Source: Mucidula mucida
Lineage: Eukaryota; Basidiomycota; Agaricomycetes; Agaricales; Physalacriaceae
DNA: 64,000 nt
Assembly: GCA_015501055.1 (NCBI GenBank)
Contig: JADNYV010000007.1
Coordinates: forward strand, 310,001 to 374,000
Direction of reading: 5' to 3'
Shown here: positions 45,597-57,802 of the stretch, one piece after another
How the letters are laid out: the number at the start of each line of letters is the position of its first letter
Position numbering within the stretch: position 1 is the first letter of the stretch
The notes under the pieces: generated by a model
The model's database searches: none
What the model was told of the DNA's origin: nothing
The model's input: the letters and a program-made list of their open reading frames with translations, nothing else
Position numbers and translations under genes: made by a program

Positions 45597-48500
45597 ATGA
45601 TGATATTTTCGATCTGGACAGGACTGTACTGCGGCGCCGGGAGTCGAAAAGGCTGAACATGCAATCCGTCGCGCATCTAAGCAGTATTGAGCATCAGATT
45701 GGCCTCGAGGTCGTTGTGCAGTACACGCGCGCAAGTCTTTGTTGTTTTCTCGTGTTCCTCGAGAACTTCGACCTCGCCTGTCGCGGTGCACTTCTCCGAA
45801 GCACAGTTATGCTGAACATTGACAGTACAGAGAATAGACTGTCAAAAGAGTGAAATCAGTAAACATGAACATAAATCAAGGCCGGTGCATATACCTCTAA
45901 CTGAACCAAGTTACACACCCCGGATGGTCTTACCGCCGGCATTCCATATGTCTTGGCCAGCTCAACCTGTTCAGAAACCTCGCATTCCTCAATGAGAATG
46001 AAGTCCGGTGTGTCGCATAGTGCTCCTACGGACGTCAGGACCTCTCGGATGCAACCAACAAAAGTGCTAAATCCTGGTATGCGACGGACAATGACAAAGT
46101 CGTCACAGCGGCAGTCGTTGCCATTTAGCAACCGTACTAAGGTGGCCTGCTTGAAACAACAGGAGGAAAACGGTCTCTGTACCGACGGGACATTCAGTCC
46201 AAGCGCATCTGGGACATGTTGGGCAGTTAAGGTCGATTTGGCGAACACAGGCTGCCCGGCCTTCCTAAATATACATAACCCTGGCAAGGAATGAGCCGAT
46301 GAAAGTGCACAATCAGAAGACACTTACCGCGGTTGGCCTGCGCCTTAGATGGAGCAAGTCCGAGATACTCCATGACTGGTCCGGGTGTGTTCATAAACTC
46401 TTGAGAACCACCACCAACCAAAACCCAATCTTTGCGACATTTTGAGAAAGTCTCAGCACATGTAGGCACTGGCAAGTTGGGGGCAGAACCAGGGATTCGT
46501 GTTTGAAGAAGTTGAAACAACCCGCCACTGAGTAGATGGCGAATACGGTTGCCCTGGGCGAACCCATGAGCGATGTCCCGGGATGGCGCCTGACGGTTCG
46601 AATGAATGCTTTTAGCTCGGATGACTACATTAAATGATTCAAATGCCTCTGTGGCAAAGAGCATGGCTGGGCCAAAACACCTGATATGCGCTGGAAGATG
46701 AACAAGAATGTGAAACTTCGGCTTGTTAAACCAGCGGTTCGTCCATTGCGCGGCAGCTAACAAAAATGTCTGAATTTCGTTCTTAAGGGTTTTCTAGAAA
46801 GCTTCAGTAAACGGTAGGACTAGCCAACTGTAAATGTACCGTATAGGTGGAAATGTCCCCTATTTGAGGTTGCCAAACAAGGGGAATAAGTTTAGAAAGG
46901 GCAACCCAGGTGGCGCGGCATTCATCGTTCACTAAGTTATATATGACATAAGGCGCGACCTGAGCAATGGCGCAAAAATTGCGTCCAACCAAGGAGCCTG
47001 CATACTTGACAAATGTATCCCCCGGTAATGGTGAGAGCCCGAGTGCACTGACATCCAAGGAATTCAGTTGTGCAGCTAAAACTCCTTCTGGTCGTCCTTC
47101 TTCAACTGATTCTGGATGAGATCGCGCCAGAAATACTTCACAAACCCGAGTAGAACGACATGGAGAATTTCACTGGTGTATCCAAATGTGGGTCGAGACC
47201 TGAGCAACATGACATTGTTAGATTTCTGAGTTTTACCATATATGTGAACTCACCTTTGATACACCAGACAGGACTGGTGACATGCTCAGAAAGTGCTTCA
47301 ATAGCTGCATCCAGAGCCGCTTGACGGCTTTCATTGCCTCGCTTCTTCTTGTACGAAGCGGCGAGTAGATCCTGGAAATATAGCTGGAAGGTATCCTTAA
47401 CGCCCGTATCAGTCCGCATCTTCTTGACCCGTGTCTCGTTCCCAATTGTTTGGATGCGGTAAACTGAGTCTTGAGAGCGTCCATAGTGCCTTTGCGTGTA
47501 CGTGGGGTGCCCAGCTGATTGACGAAGGTAAATAAGAATACATAGACATAAAGAACAAGGAATCTACCTTGATAAATGCCGTCACACGGCGCACCATTTG
47601 CTCTAATGATTTGACAAACTTCTTCCGTTTACCTTTCTTCTTCTCAGGATTCGCACTGACGTTCGACGCGCCAGAGACATTGGAGTTCATAGAGGCGTCA
47701 TCCTCAACCTCCTCCCCTTCGTCGACATCGCCCGGTGCGGCACCCCAAGGCGTATCCGACGCGTCTTTACCAACAACTTTACAAATCCAACAGAACAGCT
47801 TGCCCCGCAATCCGATGTGGCAAGCAAACTCGCTCTGCATGGGATTGTCCCGAGGAGTGCCAGAACAACAGGAAGAACAAGAACGGGTTCGTTCTCAACG
47901 CAGTCCCAAGCCCAAATGCCCTCTTTCTCTGCAGCTCTGAATACCAATTAGCTCAGAAACAGTACATGAATATTTCCGAACACTCACTCTAGCTGATCAG
48001 CTATGCCATCCAACATCTCCAACGGCGGCGCCAAATTCAATGTTGACAAGAAATGCATGTTGTATTCCTTCTGAGCTTCGGACCGAGGGAGACCGGCGGG
48101 AGTGAACAAGAAGCTGTTATGCTTATTCCACTTTTTAGACTTGTTACCCAATGTGTCGTCGTAATACATCCAGATAGGGAACGCGATGACACGATGACCT
48201 TCCGCAAGCTCACACCAGCGATTTCCTTTCACCAGATTGGTCAAGGTCCACGGTTCAGCTAAGGAAGGATCTTGGGAATCAATAATGTCTGATGCATATT
48301 AATAACGAATAGAGCAGAAAGCCAGAAGTACTCACACAGAATGTCCGCTGGGTCTGGGATATCAAGTATTCTTATGTCCTTTTGCAGTTGCGGGAGCGGC
48401 ATCATGAAGTCGGAAACAGGAACCTCGAAATCATTAACCTTGTGGACAGACCATGCACGACCGTGCGGACCGCGTGTCTCCTCAAATCGCCAGCATCACA

Positions 48501-49740
48501 CACGGAGAGATCTGTCCTTCATGAAGAACCTCACCGGCATACAATACAATCCATTTTTAAGTCGTGTTGGCTCATGTATGTAAAAGTCCCGACGCCCAAC
48601 GCGAACCATGGCAGTCAGTTGATCATCGGGTAGTTCATGGAGCCATTGTGATGCATGTTGAGCCTCTGAGACGTGTTCACCTGCATCTTCCGGAAAGAAG
48701 TGAAGGTGAGGCCGAACGTTGGGATTCGCCATTTCCTTATCGAATGTCAGAATGCGAAACTGAAATGTCAATGAAACTAACCTGAGCAATGATATCTGCA
48801 AGACTGTTCACATAGTAGACGTGTCCTAGAGCACCATCGTAGCGGATGCTTTCGATCCCACAAAGCTTTTGAAGGTGTTTGTTCAAGGTTTGCATGCTCT
48901 TGACAGACGGAACGTCCGGCACGCTATTCGCACTGAGCAACCAAAGAAAGAGATCCAGTTGCTTGTGCGAGAATACGGAGCACGGCAAATGCATGATTGA
49001 ATGGGTCTACTGGAGTTGGCTCATCCATATCAGACCGTTCTCCGTCATCATCCTCGTCGCCAGAGTTGTCATCATCCAGTTCTTGATATCGAAGCAGGGC
49101 TTCAGCAATGCGAGCTGCCCCTTGAACCTCTGGAGGCACATCAACCTCCATGCCGCCGTACGACTCGAAGAGATCCCAGTTGAAACCAGAAGGTAGCAAT
49201 GTCTCAGGTTCCGAACGCGTCGTAGGCTCTGCATTGCTGTCAGGGGCAGGGAACCCACCTGGGTTTGCTCTGTGGACCATGAATTTAAGCAATTGTCGCG
49301 AAAAGAGATCAGACAAGAAGGGCAGGGGATGCTCGCCGGCGCCAGAGTATAAAGGAGCAGTGTTCTGGATGGACTGCAATGGGGTCCAAGCAGCTCCATT
49401 GGCTTAGGCGGTTGTCTTGAGTATGGACAGCGCGTCCTGGTGTGGAATGGACGCCTCATGCCGGCGCGCATTGTCGAGCCGTCGCTGCTTTCCGTCTTTG
49501 CAAACCTGGCATTCAGCCACACGGCCTGTGATTTTCCAAACTAAAGGATTCAGCATAGAGAGCCAAAACAACATAAAAACACGCACCTTGCGGGTTGAGA
49601 GTAGACACCATATCAGAGAGACCAAAGAACTCGTTGTGGTCAACACGTGAAGGCCAAGACCAGTCAACGAAGCTGCCCGCGTGGTCATCATGTCGCGTCG
49701 TGTTGAGGATACCGCCAGCATAAACATCAGGATGAACTCA
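45597..49740 (-). pseudogene. Large transposase-like gene, main part, degenerate
   Basis: A multi-exon minus-strand gene of a multi-copy agaricomycete family that I take to be a DDE-type DNA transposase, perhaps CACTA-related (inference). Signature segments in order: HPDVYAGGILNTTRHDDH, GRVAECQVCKDGKQRRLDNARRHEAS, NPNVRPHLHFFPEDAGEHVSEA, GHRVIAFPIWMYYDDTLGNKSKKWNK and EYNMHFLSTLNLAPPLEMLD. IWAWDCVENEPVLVLPVVLALLG, MQSEFACHIGLRGKLFCWICK, LDPHLDTPVEILHVVLLGFVKYFWRDL, NKPKFHILVHLPAHIRCFGPAMLFATEAFESFN and NRIRHLLSGG follow. Damage: an in-frame TGA near 48505, a TAG where the family has CAG (45681-45679), a one-base loss in a CCC run (47849-47851), and a retroelement in its 3' part. The N-terminus beyond 49740 is not found. 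Confidence 0.65.
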
Positions 49741-49929
49741 AATCAAAATTTCGTGGTATGCACAGGAAATGGGTGTATTAGTTGTGCTGAGTGTAAAGAG
49801 GGTATTTGAAAATGGCGGATGGACAGAGGACATCAAAATTTAGACCCAGGTTATCAGGACAAAAATGGACTCCAAATCGTTCTCACCCCTTATACCCAAA
49901 TCATCCGAGGCTCTGGCCGTGTATGAAAC

Positions 49930-50200
49930 CAGTCTACTACCGGCCCGTTTCGATACCAGCACGTGCTAATCACGTGATGTGGCGCAGCAGTGTGCGCCAG
50001 CGCCAGGGGCGCCACCATGTGGATCCGGTGTGCCGATGTGATACTGTACCTATTGAGTAACACCCTAGGGATTCAATGACATATCAATGCTGTTAATAAC
50101 AGTAGTAAACCTGGCATCAAAACCTGGGTCCTGGGGTTTGCTGTGACACCCTATCTGGCGGCGTGGTCTAGTGAACCACAGTGCTGGTAACAGTATCCTT
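49930..50200. repeat. Repeat related to 32860-33200, copy 2
   Basis: Shares with copy 1, in the same order and orientation: CGTTTCGATACC, CACGTGATGTGGCGC, a CAATGACATATCAATGCTGTTA-like segment, AGTAAACCTGG, ATCAAAACCT and GGGTTTGCTGTGACACCCTA. Divergence is substantial. It lies just upstream of the transposase-like gene's 5' end and may be part of that element or an independent copy. Confidence 0.45.
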
Positions 50201-50455
50201 TCAGGCCATAGCTAAGTAGTAAAGGTTTGTATTTATCTGAAATCTACCCGCGCAACTCTCGCGAAGTGTATGCCGCCCAGCGACCTCAATCACACAACTC
50301 CTCTCACCTCAGCTGCGGGTTCACCTCAGCTGCGGGTACATCTCAAAGCAATGGTCATAGAGTGCGTTCATACAGTATATTGTAGTCATAAATGTGATCG
50401 CGCTAGAATTACAATGGTGCGTTAGGTCGTACAAATTCCAACACTATTCGTGGCA

Positions 50456-52175
50456 TCAAACATTTTCCTCCCTCTTTTCTTCACTCTTCTCAATCATACT
50501 GACCGAGTCTCTGCCGCTTTTCTCTCCCACCTGCGCCGGGGCAACCACCTCATCGATGATGGCGTCGTCTCGCGCAGCGCCTTCCTCGAAAGCGGGTTTA
50601 TGCTGCTCAAAGTGGCTCCCGTGGTTCTCTGGGCCTAATATGGTTACAATGATCACGTACGCCGTCACAACACCAATGAGGATACCCTGGACTTTGGCGT
50701 AGTCTGGGATGTTCTCGACCACACCATTCTTGTGTGTGATAGTAGTGCGTTGATGCTCGCCACCCACTGCCTCGATCTGAGCCGAAGCACTAGAAACCAT
50801 GTTTCCGAGCTGGTACGCGACACCGGGGAACGTGGCACGGAAGGCGGGAGGCGACATCTCAGCTAGTTGGATGGGGATGACACCCCATGCACCCTGCACA
50901 CCAAATTGAATGCAGAAAGCACCGGCTGATAAGGCACTAAAGCTACTAGGAAGGATCCATAGCGGGATGAAGCAGCCGATGAGGAGGAGGAAGATACTGT
51001 TTGAATGGTGAGGATATGACGATAGCATGAACGACGACTTGACGTACATGATAGTCAAACGGCGTCCCAAATACTGAGAGAAGTACCCGGCGAATGCACC
51101 GCCAGCAATAGCTCCCTGGAGAAATGTTCAGCATTCCAATCAGAAAGCGGCTAAGTAAATGAACGTACGCAGTTTCCGATGATAGTGGCCACAGTCGCAT
51201 CGTCGTCACTGAAGTCCTTGGATTTCTTGAGGTAAGTCGGGTACAGGTCCTGGGATCCGTGAGACAGGAAGTTGAAACCTAGAATAACGATAAGGGACAA
51301 CGTCAATTGCGGACGATACCTCACACACCTGTCATCAAGAGCACGGCATAAATGCATAAGAGCCAGTGCTTCTTCAACATGGCGCCGGTTTCTTTCAGGA
51401 AGATTTGGGTCTTCTCTGTCGTTGTCCTGTGAAGCCCTTGAGCCTTTTCGACCGCTTTCGCCCGTATGAACAGCTCTGATTCGGGAAGGACGGCACGAAC
51501 GCAGGCAGCGAACATACTGATGCCCGAAGCAGTCCAGAATAGACTCCTCCATGTCGTGGAGGTCTCAGGAACGAGACGCAGATTGATACAGGCGGCGAAG
51601 AGATAGCCGACAGCGTATCCCTGTTGAAGAACCCCACTAGCCAGACCGCGGACTTCGACTGGTAAGTTTTCCAGTGCGGTACTCGCTGCCATACCCCAAA
51701 TCCCACCCATGCCAATACCGAACAGCGCGCGAACGGCAAGGAATTGAGAGAATGTTTTCACAAACCCAGCACCGAGCTGAAGTATAGATACGATCACCAT
51801 GTTGAGAACCAGAGGCCATTTCCGGCCGTATCGATCAGAGGCAATCCCGAAAACAACTGCGCCAATCGATCGAAGGAGAAGGGTGAGGGTTATCGCCTCA
51901 GTAATGTCGGACGTCTCTTTGCCGAATTCGTCGGCCAATTGAGTGACCGTGAGGGACACGGAGAAGAAGTCAATCGCATCGCACGTCCATGCGAGCCACC
52001 TGCGCGAAGAGATGTGAGTTCATGACGACGCCAAGTGCCAAGTGTTGTCTCCTTACCCAGACCAGAAGTGTGCCCACTGAATCCAAGTAAGAGTCGCCAG
52101 AACAGTGAAGAGGGGCCGCTGCTGAACGCCTTTTTCGCGGCGCGGGACGAGATTGCGCAGAAAGTAGGGCGCCAT
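50456..52175 (-). CDS. JEN1: MFS carboxylate permease, JEN1-like
   Basis: Plasma-membrane proton symporter for lactate, pyruvate and related acids, of the major facilitator superfamily. It carries the JEN signature NxxS/THxxQDxxxT as NFLSHGSQDLYPT and the MFS loop motif GIASDRYGRKWPL. Further blocks are TLTWIQWAHFWSGWLAWTCDAIDFFSVSLTV near the start, GIGMGGIWGM, GWGVIPIQLAEMSPPAFRATFPGV-like sequence and an acidic C-terminal tail. About five exons; exon 1 ends at 52057. I use the ATG at 52175. An upstream ATG at 52243 opens a Pro-rich extension in another frame that would join only if one base were missing in a C run near 52190, so the start is uncertain. Confidence 0.87.
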
Positions 52176-52259
52176 TGCTTTCTGTGTGGTGGGAGGGGGC
52201 GAGGAGGCAGCTCAGGTCGAATATCGCCAAGAACGGGAAACATTTTATACGCCCCAACT

Positions 52260-53236
52260 TGTTGGGTCCGATCATCAGGTGGGGACGTGGGGTGTCCCCG
52301 CGCGTGCCGATGTTATATTTAGCTCAGTAGGATAATCAAAACGGCGGCGTTCCAGTTTATCGAATCGGGCCATCAACAGAAAGACACTTGACGTGCTGTG
52401 AAACATAAGGAGAATGTTAATGGTCTTGACGTCGTCAAAGTACTCGGGCGTTTTGGGGCATCGCCTCGCATTAAAGCCTCTGTACTACATTATCATAATC
52501 TAAAGATCATATGTCAGAGTAAGCAACACAGGAGACAGAATCCAGATGGGATACGCCCACCTTGCTCCCCGGACCGCCAGGGTAGACTTCCCGCGTTTCC
52601 TGCCCTAACATGGTACGTCTTTTCGACCATCAGACGTGGTGATACATGCAAAACGGAGACCCGTTTTCCCGGAGGTGCACCAATCGTGCGAGGTATCCTT
52701 CAAATCTGGGGCATTCCAGTGTCCCTGCGGTCGATCGGCGTATGTAGATTATCCTGCCAGACCAGGATGTCGGAAGACGAGGTCATAAAGGGGGAGGTGT
52801 TTCTCAACCGAAAGCCCACGACCTGTGTACAAAACCTGTAGTGTACAAAACGAGCCTCGTCACTCCTGGGGCATTAAAGCAACCCCATGCGGATGAGTAC
52901 GGCGGAAGGAGCGGACTTGACAACGTTGGTAAGCGGTTGGTATTTGTTGACCACTAGATAACAGATCAATCACATCTGGGGAAACACCGAGGCCAGTGGA
53001 GTAAGGCGGAGTAAGGTTGAGGATGGAGAGATTAAACAGGACGGACGGCAGACTTGCGAACGACGGCCCAGGCTTGAAGCGGGTACCTGCCGACAAGGCG
53101 AATATCTGAGCCGCCTACCACCAATCAAACAACTGAGAAAGCAAATGAGCAGAATACAATGCCATGTCCATTGATACAGAGAATAAATACGACTTGCGCT
53201 ACAAAATGAAAGCAGTTAGCGAACGATTGTACAGAG
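52260..53236. other. Intergenic, no gene recognised
   Basis: A 147-codon ORF (52398-52841, +) and smaller ones show no motif or exon structure. The region probably contains the upstream sequence of the JEN1-like gene and the 3' UTR of the next gene. Confidence 0.45.
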
Positions 53237-54697
53237 TCAAACATGCATGCGAACGAATTCTCCCCAGTCTTCGATGACCTTCTTCACCATCCCATCCCAT
53301 TCGCGCCCCTTGTAAGGTCCGGATTGAACACGTCTAAACTCAAAGATTTCTTTGTGAAGGGCGCCACCTGTCTTCTATCAGAAAGGGAAGGAAAGCAAGA
53401 AAGCGAACTAACAATCCTTACAAGGTCGGCCGTTGCCGCCATTACCCAAGCCGCCACCGCCACCCTTTTTCTTCGGAGACGTTGGCAGAGTCGTGAGATC
53501 GACCTTGGGATTGTACCGCGCTTTACCTTTCCCTTTCGAAAATGCTTTCCATCCCGGCTCTAGGTATGCGCCGTTGACCGCCAAATCCGCCAACTCAAGG
53601 TGGACAAGCCTCTCCAAGCGATGGCACCATACATCATCATTCCCGCCGTCCGGTAGAATCACACGGCCTTTCATTAAGCTTTCGTCTTCGCCAACGGAAC
53701 CAGGATACCATCCTCGCAAGACTTGTTCTTTAGATCCGCACTGCTTCCCCCATTCATTCAATCGCTTCACTACATTCACGGCTCTGCCCACTTTGAGCTG
53801 GATAGTCTTGGAGGCGCTCGATTCTCGGATCTCAAACGTGTAGATGTAGCCCTCGACGTCCGATTGGGATCTTGCCTTTTCCATCTCGACGCGTAGCGCG
53901 ACTTGAGTATCTGGATGGAGATATGAAGGAATATAGTCCGCAAATTCCACCCATTCCGGACCGCCTTTTCCATTCCTGCGAGCATAGAAGCCCGTGGGAA
54001 CCAGGAGATCCTTCGTATGTTGAAAGCAGAACCGCTCTACCCCGGGATAGGCAGGTCCACCATTCTTGACTTGACGCGTACAACGCTTCCCAGCCTTGGT
54101 GACGCCGGAACACTGGGTTTCTGGTGGAGCAGAAGGATCTGGAGGAGTAGAAGACGCGCGCTTCCGCTGTGGTTTAGGTGGTGTAAAATGTGGTCTCCCA
54201 GCAGTAGTCGGAGCAACGGGGTTAGGAGAGGGATAATTGAAATCGGGTGTGTGTGAGGGAGCTGGCATTCGATGGGGTGGTACCTCTGGGGCAGAATGGG
54301 GCCGCTGCGGGGTATGAGGGACACCCAGTCCGGACGCAAGCGTATCGGCAGGTCGAAGAGCATGCTGCATTGTCAGGGACGGTCCAGTATATGGTAAAGG
54401 CATCGGTGGGGGTCTAGGAAGAGGCTGAAAGCCTCCGACAAAGCCAGGATGTGGGCTCTGCATTGGACGGGGATTATAATCATAACTATGTCGTTGTGGT
54501 TCGTGGCTAGTGCCCTGGGCTTTATAGGAATCGCCGTAACTTGGTCGGGAATCATAACTCGGGCGGTGGTTAGGTTGTAGAGACAGATTATTGAAGGCAT
54601 TAAGAGGCAGTTCAGGCTCAGCAGATGGTTTTGGCGGCGGCTTCGGTTTCTCCTCGAGGTCAAGTAATTTCGCGAGGAATGCCTTGCCTTTGCCCAT
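53237..54697 (-). CDS. T5orf172/MUG113-domain protein (GIY-YIG-like)
   Basis: Two exons, 54697-53422 and 53367-53237, with a 54-nt intron (GTAAGG...ACAG). Residues 1-190 are Pro/Ser-rich and probably disordered (KPKPPPKPSAEPE, many PP and HxP). A Cys/His cluster follows (QCSGVTKAGKRCTRQV...RFCFQH). Next is the T5orf172 (DUF1766) domain: YIYTFEIRES, IQLKVGRAVNVVKRLNEWGKQCG, then HRLERLVHLELADLA. The C-terminal exon adds a second Cys cluster, GRPC-GGALHKEIFEFRRVQSG, ending FVRMHV. The fold is related to GIY-YIG nucleases and common in fungi, with no settled function; Schizosaccharomyces mug113 is meiotically up-regulated. Confidence 0.82.
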
Positions 54698-54804
54698 GTT
54701 TCTAGACCACTACATAGTGAGCAAGGTTCTTTTATCAAAGGCAGCAATTGACGTACAATATACACGTTTCCGCTGGCCCTGAGCGCTGAACTCGCCACCG
54801 TCAA

Positions 54805-56255
54805 ACCGTCGTGGCCACCGCGCTGTCGTTGAAAGAAAGTGAAAAGCTGTGCACCTCAGTGACCATATTTGGATCCATTAGTCGCCTCCGGCATTCTCCG
54901 ACCATCTCCTCCTTTCAACTTGCGTGCAACTACATCTCTTCAAATCAGTTTGATTCGATTCCACTCCGCTGTTGGGATACAAGGATCTATGTGGACTTGG
55001 TCTTATCGATTTAAACAATGACTGACTGGACGTTTCTGAGTCGGTGCTACGTTCGGGATCTTCTAGATAATCTCTGGCTTCTTAGAGTGCAGCTAAAAAG
55101 ACCCCACAAAATATCTTACCTCACTCTCGTCACTGGTATTATATACACTTGGACTGCGCTCTCAACCCTACAGCTCAGTACACAGCGTTCCATGTCTCCT
55201 CGCTGCTCCTTATTTCGTTGTCTGTTCTTCGTCCGTTACCGGGTTTATGGACGCTTTTTAGCTGTTACTTATGCTGGACATCAAAAGTTCTTGTCCTCTT
55301 CATGTTCAGGTCAAAGGTTCTGCGGTGTGCTTTTACTAGCATATTCACGTATACCTTCCCTATCATACATTCTCGTAAGTACTATGCTCCGTTTCCGTCC
55401 TGCTACATACTCTGCCAGTTGCAGCTCCAGTCTAACAGGGCAGCGCGCCGAAAATGAAAACGTGTCTGAGTGACCTCCGCTTTCGACTCTCCTCCGCTTT
55501 CGACATCCCAGAAGTGTCTGGTAAGTGGTGGAGGTCGCTATGTCCTCGTCTTAATGTAATGTCACGTTCTTCAGATCATAGGGGGGTATGTTCAGGGTTT
55601 TCGGAGGGTGCGCGAACTACAATGATACTTTGATGTACAGCAACAATTCGACAACTTCGCGGAGCGATCTAGCCTAGTCTTCCCATGTTTCTCGCTAGTG
55701 CTTCTACAACTGACATGGAAGGTCAGGAGGAATGTCAGGAGCACAACTTCTTTTCAAGATCCCTGCCTTGTCATCCAAGAATCTGCCATATCAATTCATG
55801 CCATTTCTCGCTGACGGCTCACCCAGTCGGGCGTGCTGTGTATATGTATGATTACTGCCAACTCTATTGATCTCGCTTTCCGTTAAAACTGGCTGTGTTG
55901 TTCCACGGTGAGCTACATGGTCGGGATATTGTTGACTGTCTGACCGTTGGGCTGCAAAAGTACTCGTCTCGCACATATCATATACTGCCTCAAACCAAAA
56001 GCGATGCGCGTCGCGTTAATTATTTTTCGTAGGAGCCCGGTGTTCCACATGCAATATGAACAACTGAAACACCAGATGTTGAGGAGATTCACCGAGATCC
56101 AGCTGGGGAAGTGGACTCTTATGGACATTGTGGGGCGTGGTACGTAGAACCCCAAGTCACGCATTTCTCACATGTCGGCTCCACAATGACATACCCGAAG
56201 AATGGCCGAACTCTCTTGACATCATCCTAGCGACATTGGTTGCGACAGTGAAGAC
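54805..56255. other. No confident gene
   Basis: A 151-codon ORF (55018-55473, +) and other short ORFs are present, but no domain, signal peptide or consistent exon chain was found. The sequence is CT-rich in parts, as in promoter or UTR DNA. Confidence 0.4.
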
Positions 56256-56261
56256 GCAAAA

Positions 56262-57537
56262 ATGAATCAGTCGATCTCTCCTACCGACGCTACTCAGTCT
56301 GCATTATCCGACGAGTCTATATTCGGCATCCCCCCTGCTGCAGACGGTTCTTGGTTTTCCGAGGGCACCGCCATCGCCGCGAGCTCATCCGTAGGTGTCC
56401 CCGTCGTGCCTCGCCGACGAGCTGTTTATCATCATCGCACAGTCCGTCATGTCTGACCCCCAAGTAGAGGACGACCGCAGTGGCGCCAAAGGCGGCAACG
56501 AAGATCTGCGCGGACTGCCCACCCCTCCGGTTCGTGGCGCACATTATTGTCGCTGCTGCTCATTTTGATGCCTCAAGCCCTCCGCCAACGATCCAGACGC
56601 CTCAGTCATGTCCATGTCGACGACCTTTCACCGTGGCATGGTTCATGACGGTCGGTCGCCTGATCTGATACTCGTGTCTTTAGATGCAGTATATTTCCAT
56701 GTTCACATCAATGTCCTCCACGACGCGTCTGGCAACGGCTTTGCCTCGTTACTCGAACAGTTGAGCTCGACGCGTGCGTCCTCCGAGGTCTCCCTGATAA
56801 ATGTTCCCGAATCAGCAGAGACCCTCAACGTCGTCCTCCTTACGATTTATGACAAATCCAGTGCTGATTACCGACCTTCCTTTGAGGTGCTTGTCACCGC
56901 AGTGAACGAGTTTGAAAAGTATGCAATAGACCCTAGGCGATATGTTAAACCCTCTTTGCCGCTCTTTGAGCTCATACGGTTCCACATGCCCTTGCATCCA
57001 TTGGAGGTTTACAGTGTCGCCGGACATTATGAACTGCATGAGCTCGCCGTCGCCGCCTCTTCGCATTTACTCGGGTACAAGCTCAATACAATCACCGACG
57101 AAACGGTTTCATTCATGGGCCCTCTCTATGTGCGCCGTTTGTACGAGTTACATATGAACCGCACAGAAGCCTTGAAAAAGGTGCTAGTTCTCCCTCCCGA
57201 GCCCCATCCCTCCATTTCTTCATGTAGCTTGATGGATCAGACTAAAGTTGCAAGGGCTTGGGCTTTGTCGTCTGCGTATCTCATTTGGGATGTTCGACCC
57301 GGTACGTTTCGAAGGCTCGTGTGATGATGTCCTATTAGCTCACGTCTATTCTAGACATGTCGGCTAGTTTCATCGAAAACACTCTAAGCCAACTGAAGCA
57401 GTCAATGGCATGTAATAGCTGCAAGAAGCGGATTGACGAGAGGATCAAGAGGTGTGTCATTGATTGGTCGTCGGTAAAGGTACGTCACCATCAAGGTGCT
57501 TGATCCTTTCCTTATGCAAATGCAGTGGACCATATAA
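56262..57537 (+). CDS. BTB/POZ-domain protein
   Basis: Member of a large agaricomycete family with an N-terminal BTB fold. The domain shows PDLILVSLDAVYFHVHINVLHDASGNGF, VPESAETLNVVLLTIYD and PSFEVLVTAVNEFEKY. A helical C-terminal part follows: HPLEVYSVAGHYELHELAVAASSHLL, MGPLYVRRLYELH, RAWALSSAYLIWDVRPD. An intron (GTACGT...CTAG) joins to SFIENTLSQLKQSMACNSCKKRIDERIKR; a final one after VK gives a last exon of four codons (WTI-stop at 57537). The start at 56262 and the join between about 56440 and 56610 are tentative. BTB domains mediate dimerisation or cullin-3 binding; the partner is unknown. Confidence 0.72.
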
Positions 57538-57802
57538 CTGGGGTCATTTTCCCGATAGCCCTCAGAAGTCTCGAAGTCGAATTTAGATTGTATTTGTACC
57601 GATGTTTATCCTCGTTTTTGATACCGTTTTGTACTTATATCCAGTTTGTATCATTGCTTTCACAACACGCTCTCACAACTCTGGCGGTGGCGGAAGCAAT
57701 ACGTAAGGTGATCTGAATTCAATTTCAAATCTTCACCTTTTTCTTTCAATGACCAGGTCGTGTCTTACAAGCGATGCCCATAACTATCAGAGGAGAAGGT
57801 GA

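Noticed and set aside
32860..50200. The two edge repeats as terminal inverted repeats of one transposon.
   Set aside because: They are in the same orientation, not inverted, and no common target duplication was found.
9138..52243. DLD1 and the JEN1-like permease as a lactate-use gene cluster.
   Set aside because: They are about 39 kb apart with many unrelated genes and mobile DNA between, so there is no evidence for a cluster.
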